Counted from the stretch's first letter, positions 25,864 to 34,767 are shown. The stretch is DNA of 64,000 nucleotides from JAFGCL01 sp964423835 (GCA_964423835.1 CAYRGJ010000015.1:1-64000); one strand, 5' to 3'. Numbers and translations are program-made. The notes: generated by a model from the letters alone, not told the origin.

Positions 25864-27030
25864 CTAGTCCATCATCCCGGGCACCAGGGCCAGCAGCACG
25901 CCGGCGGCCATCGCGGTCCCGATGACGCCGGCCACGTTGGGCCCCATGGCATGCATGAGCACGAAGTTGCTGGGGTCCTCCCTCTGGACTTCCTTCTGGC
26001 ATACCCGGGCCGACATGGGCACCGCCGAGACCCCGGCGGCCCCGATGACCGGGTTGACCTTGCCCCCGGACACCCAGTACATGATCTTGCCCAGGACCAG
26101 GCCGCCCGCGGTGGCGAAGATGAAGGCCACACAGCCCAGCACGAAGATGAGGATGGTCTCCCACTCGAAGAAGGCCTCCGCCGTCAGGGTGGAGCCCACG
26201 GTGATCCCCAGGATGATGACCACGCTGTTCATCAGGGCGTTCTGCGCCGTCTCGGCGAGCCTCTCCACCACCAGGCACTCCCGCAGCAGGTTGCCGAAGG
26301 CGAACATGCCGATGAGGGGCGCCGCCCGGGGGACCAGGACGCCTCCCGCCACGGCCATGATGATGGGAAACAGGATCTTGGCCACCCTTGATGCCCGCCG
26401 GGGGGCATAGGGCATCCTCACCAGCCTCTCCTTCCTGCTGGTCATCAGCCTGATGACCGGCGGCTGGATGACCGGCACCAGGGCCATGTAGGAGTAGGCG
26501 GCCACCGCCACTCTGGCCAGCAGGTCCGGCGCCAGCCTGGTGGCGATGTAGATGGAGGTGGGGCCGTCGGCGCCCCCGATCATGCCGATGGAGGCCGCCT
26601 CTTTCAGGTTAAAGCCCAGGGCCACCGCCCCCATCAGGGCCACGAACACGCCGAACTGGGCTGCCGCGCCCAGCAGGATGGTGTAGGGGTAGTTCAGCAT
26701 GGGCTCGAAGTCGGTCATAGCCCCCAGGCCCAGGAAGATGAGCAGCGGAATGATCTCGGTGTCCACCAGGTACTTGCGGAAGTAGTAGAGCACGCCGGTG
26801 GCCGTGCCCGGCTCCCCGCCCACGTCACCCCCGATATGGACGAACTCGTGAAGCGGGAGGTTGGCCACCAGGATGCCGAAGCCAATTCCCACCAGCAGCA
26901 GCGGCTCGAACTTGCGGGCGATGCCCAGATAGATGAGGACGCAGCCTATGGCCATCATGCCCAGGATCTGCCACTCGTCGCTTATCCCCTCGAAGCCTTC
27001 GAAGACCTTGCGGAGGCTGCTCCAGTCCAC
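25864..27030 (-). CDS. Sodium-translocating decarboxylase beta subunit (OadB/MmdB/GcdB family)
   Basis: A 388-residue polytopic membrane protein that decarboxylates carboxybiotin and pumps Na+. The conserved GMIGGADGPTSIYIATRLAP (about residue 182) contains the essential Asp, and GKVNPVIGAAGVSAVPMSAR with HAMGPNVAGVIGTAMAAG near the C-terminus are family hallmarks. It follows the biotin carrier gene by 24 bases. The carboxyltransferase alpha subunit is not in the window, so whether the full enzyme acts on oxaloacetate, methylmalonyl-CoA or glutaconyl-CoA is unknown. The regulators around it do not resolve this. Confidence 0.93.
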   Translation of the reverse strand: MDWSSLRKVFEGFEGISDEWQILGMMAIGCVLIYLGIARKFEPLLLVGIGFGILVANLPLHEFVHIGGDVGGEPGTATGVLYYFRKYLVDTEIIPLLIFLGLGAMTDFEPMLNYPYTILLGAAAQFGVFVALMGAVALGFNLKEAASIGMIGGADGPTSIYIATRLAPDLLARVAVAAYSYMALVPVIQPPVIRLMTSRKERLVRMPYAPRRASRVAKILFPIIMAVAGGVLVPRAAPLIGMFAFGNLLRECLVVERLAETAQNALMNSVVIILGITVGSTLTAEAFFEWETILIFVLGCVAFIFATAGGLVLGKIMYWVSGGKVNPVIGAAGVSAVPMSARVCQKEVQREDPSNFVLMHAMGPNVAGVIGTAMAAGVLLALVPGMMD

Positions 27031-27054
27031 GCAGTACCCCCCTTGACGATGATT

Positions 27055-27516
27055 CTAGTCGAACTCAACCAGTATGGCCCCGTGGGCCACGTTCTGCCCC
27101 TGGGTCACCGAGACGTTCTTCACCACGCCGTCGGCACTGGCCAGTATGTTCAGCTCCATCTTCATGGACTCCAGGAGGCAGACCTCCTGGCCCCGCTTCA
27201 CCCTGTCCCCCACCTTCACCCTCACCGCCAGGACCACGCCCGGCATGGGGGCGCAGAGGGTCTTGCCGTCGCCGGCCGCCGCCGGACCGGCCGGCCGCGC
27301 CGCCCGGGGGGCGGGCGGTGGCGGAGGCGGGGGGACGAAGGGGCTGACCGCGATGGACATCACCGGGTCCGGCCCGCGGTCGGCGGCCAGGGCGTCCTCC
27401 ACCCGCACGTTGAACTTCTCGCCATCGACCAGCACCTCAACCTCAGCCCGGCCCAGGTCGCCCACCTCAACGTCGTACGTCTTATCATTGACGGTCAGTC
27501 TGAACGTCTTCCCCAT
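27055..27516 (-). CDS. Biotin carboxyl carrier subunit of a sodium-translocating decarboxylase
   Basis: A 153-residue protein: an N-terminal domain (about 1-65; FRLTVNDKTYDVEVGD), a Pro/Ala linker with a run of nine prolines interrupted by Ala (about 72-85), and a biotinyl domain with the target Lys in LLESMKMELN. The ATG at 27516 is chosen because homology starts at MGKTFRLTV; the longer frame to 27594 overlaps too far into oadG. It overlaps oadG by 22 bases. It carries CO2 as carboxybiotin from the missing alpha subunit to the beta subunit. Confidence 0.92.
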   Translation of the reverse strand: MGKTFRLTVNDKTYDVEVGDLGRAEVEVLVDGEKFNVRVEDALAADRGPDPVMSIAVSPFVPPPPPPPAPRAARPAGPAAAGDGKTLCAPMPGVVLAVRVKVGDRVKRGQEVCLLESMKMELNILASADGVVKNVSVTQGQNVAHGAILVEFD

Positions 27517-27863
27517 TGCCGTCCCGCCTTTCCCCTGGATCGCATCACCTGCTCCCGGCCGGCCATGGCCCACCGGCTGGGCGCGCCGGCCCATTCCGCG
27601 GCGCCGGCGGCCGGCTGGGCCGCCACATCATTCTGCTGCATGGCCCTGGCCAGAGCCACGGCCATCACCGCCACTGCCTGTCTCTCTGATTCCTCTGCCG
27701 CAATGCCTTCGAGCACCGTTGGTCCTTCCGCCTTCCTGGCCCTCTCCGGGGCCAGCCGGTTCACTACCATGATGGACACCATCAGGAGGAGCAGCGCCAC
27801 GAACACCACGGCCATGCCCACCCCGATGAGTATGCCAGCGTCTCTCAGTTGGTCCCAGTCCAC
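27495..27863 (-). CDS. OadG-like gamma subunit of a sodium-translocating decarboxylase
   Basis: A 122-residue small membrane protein with one N-terminal helix (GILIGVGMAVVFVALLLLMVSIMVV) and a soluble tail rich in Ala. Size, single helix and position before the biotin subunit match OadG/MmdD-type assembly subunits, which are poorly conserved in sequence. It is the first gene of the minus-strand operon running to 21210, with a promoter at 27999-28027. Confidence 0.78.
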   Translation of the reverse strand: MDWDQLRDAGILIGVGMAVVFVALLLLMVSIMVVNRLAPERARKAEGPTVLEGIAAEESERQAVAVMAVALARAMQQNDVAAQPAAGAAEWAGAPSRWAMAGREQVMRSRGKAGRQWGRRSD

Positions 27864-27998
27864 GTTCTTCTACCGTCAGAGCACGCCCGGGGCCTGAAGG
27901 AAGCACCACCGGGAGCGCCGCCCGGCGTGCCGGATGGCGGCCCTCCGGGGCGCGGCATACAGGCCCGCGGCACGAACAGGCTGCCACATTGACACTAG

Positions 27999-28027
27999 AT
28001 ATTACGATAACGTTGGCTATTGTTCAA
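27999..28027 (-). promoter_or_regulatory. Promoter for the decarboxylase / P-type ATPase operon
   Basis: Minus strand TTGAAC (28027-28022), a 17-base spacer and TAATAT (28004-27999), in an AT-rich patch within a GC-rich surround. The predicted leader before oadG is about 130 bases. It is back to back with the promoter of the lipoprotein at 28105. Confidence 0.5.
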
Positions 28028-28088
28028 ATCCCGCCGGACGCCTCGTCCGCGGCCGGACTCTGCCTGTAGAGCCGCGCCGGCTCTCCCA

Positions 28089-28097
28089 TGCTATACT
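28089..28097 (+). promoter_or_regulatory. Extended -10 promoter directly in front of the beta-helix lipoprotein
   Basis: TGCTATACT matches the extended -10 consensus TGnTATAAT. The -10 ends 7 bases before the ATG at 28105, so the transcript should begin at or next to the start codon. No Shine-Dalgarno-like sequence is seen, consistent with a leaderless message. Confidence 0.55.
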
Positions 28098-28104
28098 GCG
28101 ATGT

Positions 28105-30006
28105 ATGTGGAAGAAGATCGTATGTTGCCTGCTTCTGGGCGCCCTGGCTGTGTGCGGGTGTGATAGAGGAGATGATGCGCCCGGTATCGGAGAGACCATG
28201 GTTGTCCTGCCCGGCGACTACACGTTCTGGACCGACGCCGGGATGTGCTACGCCTACAACACCGGCAAGAAAGCCATCGAGTACTCCGGGCCCGACGCCT
28301 CAACGGTAATTCAGGCCGCGCTGGACGCCACCGGCCGCGGCCGGTTCGAGTTCAAGTCCGGCGAGTTCGTCCTGTCGACCCCTTTGCGGCCCGGGAGCCA
28401 TCAGGCCTGGGTCTTGACGTCCGGCGCCGAGTTCAAGCCCGAGGGAGACAGCGGCATCCTGTCCATCCAGAACGTGGAGCAGTTCAACATGGAAGGTACG
28501 CTCCGGTGCGTTGACCCGGCGACCGACGTGTCCGCGTATGCCCTGGCGGATGGCCGTGCAGAGACAGACCTGACGGAACAGGCCAACGACGACGAGGCGA
28601 ACGATTGCCGGCTGTTGCCGGACTCTCCGCAGGCCGGCGACTGCGGCAGGGTCGGGTACACGACCAGGTTCAACTGCGTCAAGCTCAACATCGCCACGCC
28701 CGGTGCCGGTGATTACGCGGTGGCCTTCGAGTACTGGGATGAGACCGCCTCAACCTGGATGGCCCTGGCCGACGTCAGGGATGACTCCCGCAGCGAGTCC
28801 GCCAGCCCCTTCAGCAAGAGTGGCACGGGCTACGTGTTCTTCAAGGACGTGCCGGCGACCTGGGGCGCTATTGACGGCCAGTACTGGATCCGGTGGAGGG
28901 TCACGGAGGTGGTCTCCTGCACCACCACCCCGGTGGCGACCCGGCTCTCTGTACACAGAACGTCGACGGCCGCGGCCATTGTGGTCGATGACCTGGAGTT
29001 CTCCCACGCCCAGAGCATCTGGATCAGGGACTACTTCGACGCCATCCGCTTTGCCGGGACTGACGGGACCCGCGAGAACGACTTCGACACCATCTACGGC
29101 CAGGTCCGGAACGACGGGCTGACCTTTGCCAGCCAGTGCCACGACAACCATTTCAAGCAGGTCTTCATCAAGGGGCCGTCTCCGTACGCCTGCGGGCACT
29201 CGACCGGTAACGGCTTCTACATGGCCTGCACGGGGACGAAAGGCGGCAACTCCGTCGACGAGCTGCAGCTGATCGACATGGGCAAGGGGTTGAACCTGCC
29301 CGGAGCCAGCGAGGTGTGGTTCGGCACGGTGCTGGTGGACAACCCCAGGAATGAGGGGATCACGATCCTGGGCGACTGCGAGAGGCTGTTCTTTGACACA
29401 GTGTGGGCCAGCTCCGGCGGTGACGGCCTGGTGGTCTGTGGCGACCCCGAGAATCCCCTGGCCGACGGGGTGTTCATCAACCAGCTGTACTGCTGGCTGA
29501 ACGCCGGCCACGGCGTGCATATCAAGAGCCATGTCTCTCGCATTCATCTGGGTTGCGTGTCCGTCACCCGGAACGGCACCGGCTTTCGGATCGAGGGCCC
29601 GAACGCGTCTGGCATCAACGTGCCCCGGCTGGAGAGCTGGAACAACACGGCGCAAGACCTGGACTGCGCTGGCGCGGCCGGCGGAGTCGAGTTCGGATCG
29701 CTGACGCTGGGCGCGGTGACCACACTGGCCGGCATCGGGTCGATCGGGGCCGGCAGCCTGGGCGGCGCGGGCGTGGAGAACCATGGAACGGCCACGATTC
29801 CGGGCGGCTCGACGCACGTGGATGTCGAGCACGGCCTGGGAGCGCCTCCGCCGATTGACGCCATCGGGGTGACACCGACGAACAGCCTGGGGCTGGCCAC
29901 GAAGTACTGGATCTCGGACCCCGGGCCCACCACATTCCGGATAGCTGTCGATGCTGACCCGGGGGACGCCGCGGCCACCTTCGTCTGGACGGCGAAAGTG
30001 ATCTGA
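28105..30006 (+). CDS. Parallel beta-helix lipoprotein with a phage-tail-like C-terminus
   Basis: A 633-residue exported lipoprotein. MWKKIVCCLLLGALAVCGCD is a signal peptide with a VCGC lipobox. The next part (about 40-150) begins like a tailspike/pectate-lyase-type beta-helix (DASTVIQAALDATGRGRFEFKSG). A beta-sandwich-like stretch (about 185-285; GDYAVAFEYWDE) interrupts it, and further helix coils with regular Asn/Gly turns run to about 560. The last 70 residues (GTATIPGGSTHVDVEHGLG... FVWTAKV) resemble C-terminal modules of phage tail proteins. The ATG at 28105 is fixed by the signal peptide. It may be a cell-surface glycan-binding or degrading protein; no catalytic residues are assigned. 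Confidence 0.75.
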   Translation: MWKKIVCCLLLGALAVCGCDRGDDAPGIGETMVVLPGDYTFWTDAGMCYAYNTGKKAIEYSGPDASTVIQAALDATGRGRFEFKSGEFVLSTPLRPGSHQAWVLTSGAEFKPEGDSGILSIQNVEQFNMEGTLRCVDPATDVSAYALADGRAETDLTEQANDDEANDCRLLPDSPQAGDCGRVGYTTRFNCVKLNIATPGAGDYAVAFEYWDETASTWMALADVRDDSRSESASPFSKSGTGYVFFKDVPATWGAIDGQYWIRWRVTEVVSCTTTPVATRLSVHRTSTAAAIVVDDLEFSHAQSIWIRDYFDAIRFAGTDGTRENDFDTIYGQVRNDGLTFASQCHDNHFKQVFIKGPSPYACGHSTGNGFYMACTGTKGGNSVDELQLIDMGKGLNLPGASEVWFGTVLVDNPRNEGITILGDCERLFFDTVWASSGGDGLVVCGDPENPLADGVFINQLYCWLNAGHGVHIKSHVSRIHLGCVSVTRNGTGFRIEGPNASGINVPRLESWNNTAQDLDCAGAAGGVEFGSLTLGAVTTLAGIGSIGAGSLGGAGVENHGTATIPGGSTHVDVEHGLGAPPPIDAIGVTPTNSLGLATKYWISDPGPTTFRIAVDADPGDAAATFVWTAKVI

Positions 30007-30016
30007 AAGCGGCGGT

Positions 30017-30045
30017 TTGCATTGAGAAATACCTTTGGGTAAAAT
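30017..30045 (+). promoter_or_regulatory. Promoter for the HNH endonuclease gene
   Basis: TTGCAT (30017-30022), 17-base spacer, TAAAAT (30040-30045), just after the lipoprotein stop. The start near 30052 gives an 80-base leader before the ATG at 30135. Confidence 0.6.
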
Positions 30046-30134
30046 GACTCAATCTTGAGAGACACCCGTCGCGGCCGGGGCACGGTTGCTCGCCAGGATA
30101 CCCTGCCCCACCGGGTGCCACGTGAGCAGGAGAT

Positions 30135-30659
30135 ATGGCGTCAGCGGATCTGACCAACGTCCCAGTGCTGGTGCTGAACCAGAACTACGAAGCGCTGAAC
30201 ATCTGCCGCGTCAGAAGGGCCGTCATCCTGGTCATCCGGGGCAAGGCGGAGGTGATCGAGGACGGCCGCGGCGAGCTGCACGCCATGAACGTCCGCGTGC
30301 CCATCCCGTCGGTGGTCCGGCTCACCCAGTTCGTGAAGCGGCCGCGCCTTCAAAAACGCCTCACCCGGTTTGAGGTATTCAACCGCGACCGGTACACGTG
30401 CCAGTACTGCGGGCGGGAAGGCCGGGACATCACCCTGGACCACATCATCCCCAAGAGCCGCGGCGGCGGCCATGAGTGGGACAATGTGGTCGGCTGCTGC
30501 TTCCCCTGCAACCTGCGGAAGGCCGGCCAGACGCCGGCCGAGGCGGGCATGAAGCTGCTCCGGCCCCCGCTTCCGCCTCCCCCGTCCACCTTCTCCGTCC
30601 CCTACCACTACCTGCGCGCCCACGCCGAGTGGCGCAAGTTCGTGGCGCAGGCCGGCTAG
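30135..30659 (+). CDS. HNH endonuclease family protein
   Basis: A 174-residue protein with an HNH nuclease fold in the middle: the zinc-binding CQYCG, the catalytic stretch DITLDHIIPKSRGG, then HEWDNVVGCCFPCNLRK with the second cysteine pair and the Asn. The N-terminal segment (VPVLVLNQNYEALNICRVRRAVILVIRGKAEVIE) is characteristic of a widespread chromosomal HNH family not tied to mobile elements. AGGAG sits close to the ATG. Its cellular role is not established; a housekeeping DNA-processing or restriction role is possible. Confidence 0.88.
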   Translation: MASADLTNVPVLVLNQNYEALNICRVRRAVILVIRGKAEVIEDGRGELHAMNVRVPIPSVVRLTQFVKRPRLQKRLTRFEVFNRDRYTCQYCGREGRDITLDHIIPKSRGGGHEWDNVVGCCFPCNLRKAGQTPAEAGMKLLRPPLPPPPSTFSVPYHYLRAHAEWRKFVAQAG

Positions 30660-30810
30660 CCGCTGGGCCAGACTGCCGTACCTCCCAGCCGGGAGACCGG
30701 CGCCTGGCTGCCGGCATCTGTTCTGGCTACGTCCGGGTCAGGCAATCAGTGAGTAACGCACAACCTCCAGGTACCGGCAGGTGTCCCGGGCCGGCGCCAG
30801 GGCCGTTGCC

Positions 30811-32061
30811 CTACTCGGGCGCCGAGAGGGCTTCGTACCACTTGTCATTCGCCGGCTGCCACTTGGATGCATCCACGTTCCAATTGGCTACCCGCATCGT
30901 CCACAGGCCGGTGTTGCAGCCCTGAGGGAAGTGGAAGTTGTTGCCGGTCTCGTCGAAGTCGATGTCAGTGGCATCGAGAGACGCCTTCAGGGCATCGCCG
31001 TCCAGATTGGCCGGGCCGGCATCCTTGGCGGCCCTGGCGATTGCGTCGAACACGAAGGCCCCCGTGAACCACCCGGTAATCGGGCCGGTAACGGCCAGAC
31101 GGGTGGCCCAGTCGCTGTGCTTGTCCTTGGTGACGGTGGTCATGTCCTGGAACCAGTCGGCGTCCGAGTCAGAGAGGACAACCGGCCCCCACCACGTGTA
31201 GTAGCAGCCGTACAGGCTGGCGGCCGGCGCGTTGCTCTGCACCAGCTGCCAGTAGCCGGTGAACTGGTCGGTGCCGGTTATGAACGAGCCTGTATAGCCA
31301 AGGGCCCGCATCTGACCGACGAATGTGGCGACTGAGTTGGCCACATTGGAGCAGATGATGAAGTCGCAGCCCTTGAACTTGTCATAGGACACGCCCCAGG
31401 TTACCTGGGTCAGCGTGGCCTTTTCGATACCCACCCAGTCGAACTTGCCAGACCAGGCAGGGTTGGCGAGAACACTGTCGATGGCCGCCTGATACTGGTC
31501 GGTCATGGCCAGGGTCCAGCCCTGGTGGGCCACCTTCGGCAGGCCCCCGCTGTAGTCCCAGGTGTCGGCGATGAACTGCAGCGCGCACTCCACCTGCCAG
31601 GAGTAGGTGGGCACCACGTTCCATATCCAGGGGAAGCTGAGAGCATCCGCGCGGCCGGAGCTCCCGATGCAGGGCATATGGTCATCGGTGAGGTAGGACT
31701 GCAGCATGTCCCTCTCGGTGGGGCCTATGGCGTACAGCAGATCCATCCCGCGCGACTGCAGGTCCTGGTAGCCCGCGACCGTCTTGGAATAGTCGAACTG
31801 GTGGTCAAAGCGCTGGAACTCGATGGTTAGCCCATCGATAGGGTCCTGCTCCTGGTAGTACAGTATGGACTCTTCGAACGCCGTCATCGTCGGCACCACG
31901 GCACTGGCAGACCCTCCACTGAAGTCCGTCAGCAGCCCGATGGTGAAAACAACATCCTCTGCCTCCTCGTCCGACCCCCCGCAGCCTATGAGCACGGGTG
32001 CCAGGCTCAGCAGAATACCCAGTAAGACCAGGATGCCCACTCGGGCGACTCGACTTGCCAT
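30811..32061 (-). CDS. Orphan LivK-like substrate-binding lipoprotein, paralogue of the one at 928-2184
   Basis: A 416-residue PBP1-type receptor with a signal peptide ending in the lipobox LIGC, an acidic linker and the domain starting TIGLLTDFSGG. It shares long matching stretches with the lipoprotein of the Liv operon, including Cys in GCYYTWWGPV and CNTGL, so the two arose by duplication. No permease or ATPase gene is adjacent; it may feed the LivHMG complex 27 kb away with a second ligand. AAGGGG is at a good distance from the ATG, and an extended -10 promoter lies at 32145-32153. A weak hairpin (799-803 with 808-812 of the 30.8-kb stretch) overlaps its stop. Confidence 0.88.
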   Translation of the reverse strand: MASRVARVGILVLLGILLSLAPVLIGCGGSDEEAEDVVFTIGLLTDFSGGSASAVVPTMTAFEESILYYQEQDPIDGLTIEFQRFDHQFDYSKTVAGYQDLQSRGMDLLYAIGPTERDMLQSYLTDDHMPCIGSSGRADALSFPWIWNVVPTYSWQVECALQFIADTWDYSGGLPKVAHQGWTLAMTDQYQAAIDSVLANPAWSGKFDWVGIEKATLTQVTWGVSYDKFKGCDFIICSNVANSVATFVGQMRALGYTGSFITGTDQFTGYWQLVQSNAPAASLYGCYYTWWGPVVLSDSDADWFQDMTTVTKDKHSDWATRLAVTGPITGWFTGAFVFDAIARAAKDAGPANLDGDALKASLDATDIDFDETGNNFHFPQGCNTGLWTMRVANWNVDASKWQPANDKWYEALSAPE

Positions 32062-32144
32062 TGATTCTTACCCCTTTCTTCAGATGAGGACGGCGATGGC
32101 GCTGTGCAGGTTCGCTGTCGCCGGCCTCTGACCCAACTCTCGTC

Positions 32145-32153
32145 ATTTTAGCA
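32145..32153 (-). promoter_or_regulatory. Extended -10 promoter for the orphan LivK
   Basis: Minus-strand TGCTAAAAT (32153-32145) matches the extended -10 pattern. The predicted leader is about 77 bases. No good -35 is seen. The rest of the 257-base gap (32062-32318) shows nothing further. Confidence 0.45.
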
Positions 32154-32318
32154 CAGGCCCAGCAGTCCGGCCTAGAGGGGTTCTGTTCGGGAATTCGGGA
32201 TGAGCCAGGACCTTTGGGCACGGCTGATCAGGCAGCCTGGACAGTGGGAGAGATGGCTGCCGGCCGCTTCCAGGCACGACACTGCGGAAGATCGGTTGGC
32301 CCTCCGCCGGGCGCCCGG

Positions 32319-33428
32319 CTAGCGCCGGCGGGGCCTGGGCTTTCCCTGCTTCTGGACCTCGCCGTGAGGCTTGAGGCTGACCTTGCTGGCCGGCAGCTCC
32401 ACCGCGGCCTGGCTCTCCATCTGGACCATGACCGTTTCCTTCAAGGCATTCACCCCCACCACGATGCCATCGCCCACAGGCGTGGTTACCTGCTTGCCCA
32501 TGCCGGGCAGCTTGCCCTTCATGGAGCGGTAGAAATCCGCCTCGTACCCCAGGCAGCACAGGAGCCGGCCGCAGGTGCCGGAGATCTTGGCCGGCTCCAG
32601 GGACAGCCCCTGCTCCTTGGCGGTCTTGATGGAGAGGGGATTGAACTCCGTCAGGAACGTGGAGCAGCACAGCGCGAAGCCGCAGCGCCCCACGCCACCC
32701 ATCAGCTTGGCCTCGTCCCGGGGGCCCACCTGGCGCAGCTCGACGCGGGCCCGGATGGCTGCCGCCAGCTCCCGGACCAGCTGCCGGAAGTCCACCCTGC
32801 CCTCGGCGCTGAAGAACACCGTGACGTGGCCGCAATCGAGGCTGGCATCGGCGGTCAGCACCTTGATCGGCAGCTTGAGCCTGGTGACCAGCTCGGTGCA
32901 CCTGGCCAGGGCTTCGCGCTCCTTGTCCCGAACGCTCTCCAGCCGGGCCAGGTCCTCCGGGCTCGCCAGGCGAAGCACCGGCTTCAGGGGCTCCGTCAGC
33001 TGGCTGGACATCACCTGCCTGGGCGCGATGACCACCCGCCCCAGCCTGAGACCGCGCTCCGTCTCGGCCACGATCTGGTCGTTGACCCGCAGGTCCATCT
33101 CATCGGGGGCGAAGTAGTACACCCTCCCCGCCCGCTGGAAGCGCACCCCGACCACCTCTCTGGGCTCGTCGGGCCTGGCCTCCGCAGGCGCAGGCGCCGC
33201 AGGCGCAGCCTCTCCGGAGGCGGGCCCCTGGGGGCCAGCTGTCCCTTCCGGAGTTGCCTGCGCTGCTGTTTGGGCCGCCGCTGGCTGCGCCGCCGCTGTC
33301 TCAGCCGTAGGCCTCTCCTCCGGCGGGTTTCCGGGCCGCGGGCCGTCTGCGGGCGGGCCCCCCGCCGGCGGGAGGTCCCTGGCCCCGCTATCAGTAATAC
33401 CGCCTTCAGGCGGACGTTCCATCTCCAT
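32319..33428 (-). CDS. PSP1-domain protein (YaaT/RicT-like)
   Basis: A 369-residue protein. Residues 1-90 are low-complexity Pro/Ala/Glu. The PSP1 core follows with GPRDEAKLMGGVGRCGFALCC and the second cysteine cluster CGRLLCCLGYE, then a KOW-like region (VGDGIVVGVNALKETVMVQM). In Bacillus the related RicT (YaaT) forms an iron-sulfur complex with RicA and RicF that influences mRNA maturation; the cysteines match that biology. The start overlaps the hisD stop by 23 bases. The Arg-rich tail (KPRPRRR) could contact RNA (inference). Confidence 0.85.
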   Translation of the reverse strand: MEMERPPEGGITDSGARDLPPAGGPPADGPRPGNPPEERPTAETAAAQPAAAQTAAQATPEGTAGPQGPASGEAAPAAPAPAEARPDEPREVVGVRFQRAGRVYYFAPDEMDLRVNDQIVAETERGLRLGRVVIAPRQVMSSQLTEPLKPVLRLASPEDLARLESVRDKEREALARCTELVTRLKLPIKVLTADASLDCGHVTVFFSAEGRVDFRQLVRELAAAIRARVELRQVGPRDEAKLMGGVGRCGFALCCSTFLTEFNPLSIKTAKEQGLSLEPAKISGTCGRLLCCLGYEADFYRSMKGKLPGMGKQVTTPVGDGIVVGVNALKETVMVQMESQAAVELPASKVSLKPHGEVQKQGKPRPRRR

Positions 33429-34767
33429 CGTGCCTCTTCCTTCGTCTCCGTCCCAACCTCACCTCCACCGCCCTCGCATGCGCCTCGAGTCCTTCCGCCG
33501 CGGCCATGGTGGCCGCGGCCGGGCCTATCGCCCGCAGCGTCTTCCGGTCAATACCCACAACACTGGTCACCTTGAGGAAATCATCCAGCGTCACCGGCGA
33601 GCTGAAGCGCGCCGTGCCGCCCGTGGGCATAACATGGCTGGGGCCGGCCACATAGTCGCCCACCACCTCCGGCGAGTCCTCGCCCACGAAGACGCCGCCC
33701 GCGTTTCTCACCTTCTCCGCCCAGGCCCAGGCATCCTCCACCATCAGCGAAACATGCTCCGGAGCGTACTCGCTGACCAGGTCGACGGCCGTGTCCAGGT
33801 CCGGCACCACCACGATCCCGCCCCGCTCGTCCAGCGCCTGCCGGATGACGGAGCTCCTCTTCGCCACCGCCGTCTGGCGCTCCACCTCCCGGCTCACTGC
33901 CTCCGCCTGCCGGGGCGACGTGGTGATCAGAATGGCGGAGGCCATGGCGTCGTGCTCGGCCTGGGCCAGAAGATCGGCCGCGCAGCAGGCGGCATCGGCC
34001 GTCTCATCGGCCACTACGATGGTCTCCGTGGGCCCGAAGAACCCGTCCAGGCCCACCGTGCCGTACACGGCCCGCTTGGCCAGCTGCACGAAGATGTTTC
34101 CCGGGCCGCAGATCTTGTCCACCCGTGGGACGGTGCGGGTCCCGTAGGCCATGGCGGCCACCGCCTGCGCCCCTCCCAGCTTGAACACCCGGTCCGCTCC
34201 GGCTATCTCTGCGGCCAGCAGAGTGGCCGGGGCCACGGACCCGTCCGCGCCCGGTGGGGTGGTGACCACTATCTCCCTCACGCCGGCCACCCTGGCCGGT
34301 ATGGCCGTCATCAGCAGGGTGGAGGGGTAGCTGGCCCTCCCGCCCGGGACATAGACGCCCACCCGCTCAAGGGGCCGCACCCATTGCCCCAGGCCGCCCT
34401 CGGCGAAGTCCACCCAGCTCTGCCGCCGGCACTTCGCGTGGAAGGACCTTATCCTCTCCGCCGCCAGCTCCAGCGCGGCGGCCAGCCCGGAGTCCACTCT
34501 GGACCGCGCCGCCGACCTCTCTCTCGCCGTGATCTCCAGACGCTTCAGCCGCACGCCATCCAGCCGCTCTTCGAGGTCCAGCAGGGCCTCATCGCCCCTC
34601 TCCCGCACCTCCGAGAGGACATACTCCACCACCTCCTGCAGGCCCATTGGCCGGCCGAAGGCCGCGGCTATCCGCTCGCGGAGCCATGGCGGCGCTTCCT
34701 CCAGTTGCGGCGCCGCCCGCCGCAGCAGGGTCCGCCTGGCCTCCTTCAGGTCACTGACTATCTTCAA
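33406..34767 (-). CDS. hisD: Histidinol dehydrogenase
   Basis: A 453-residue Zn-dependent enzyme for the last two steps of histidine synthesis (histidinol to histidine, NAD+). Hallmarks are VGVYVPGGRASYPSTLLM, the CGPGNIFVQLAKR loop, the zinc ligands in LLAQAEHD, and GPSHVMPTGGTARF. The length is a little above the usual 430 because of an Arg/Lys-rich tail. It is not with other his genes; it overlaps the PSP1 gene and follows the UlaG-like gene after a repeat array. Confidence 0.95.
   Translation of the reverse strand: MKIVSDLKEARRTLLRRAAPQLEEAPPWLRERIAAAFGRPMGLQEVVEYVLSEVRERGDEALLDLEERLDGVRLKRLEITARERSAARSRVDSGLAAALELAAERIRSFHAKCRRQSWVDFAEGGLGQWVRPLERVGVYVPGGRASYPSTLLMTAIPARVAGVREIVVTTPPGADGSVAPATLLAAEIAGADRVFKLGGAQAVAAMAYGTRTVPRVDKICGPGNIFVQLAKRAVYGTVGLDGFFGPTETIVVADETADAACCAADLLAQAEHDAMASAILITTSPRQAEAVSREVERQTAVAKRSSVIRQALDERGGIVVVPDLDTAVDLVSEYAPEHVSLMVEDAWAWAEKVRNAGGVFVGEDSPEVVGDYVAGPSHVMPTGGTARFSSPVTLDDFLKVTSVVGIDRKTLRAIGPAAATMAAAEGLEAHARAVEVRLGRRRRKRHDGDGTSA

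Noticed and set aside
23245..26391. 1048-codon open frame on the plus strand
   Set aside because: Antisense to the P-type ATPase and the beta subunit, which have every family motif; the product is a low-complexity His/Gln/Gly-rich shadow.
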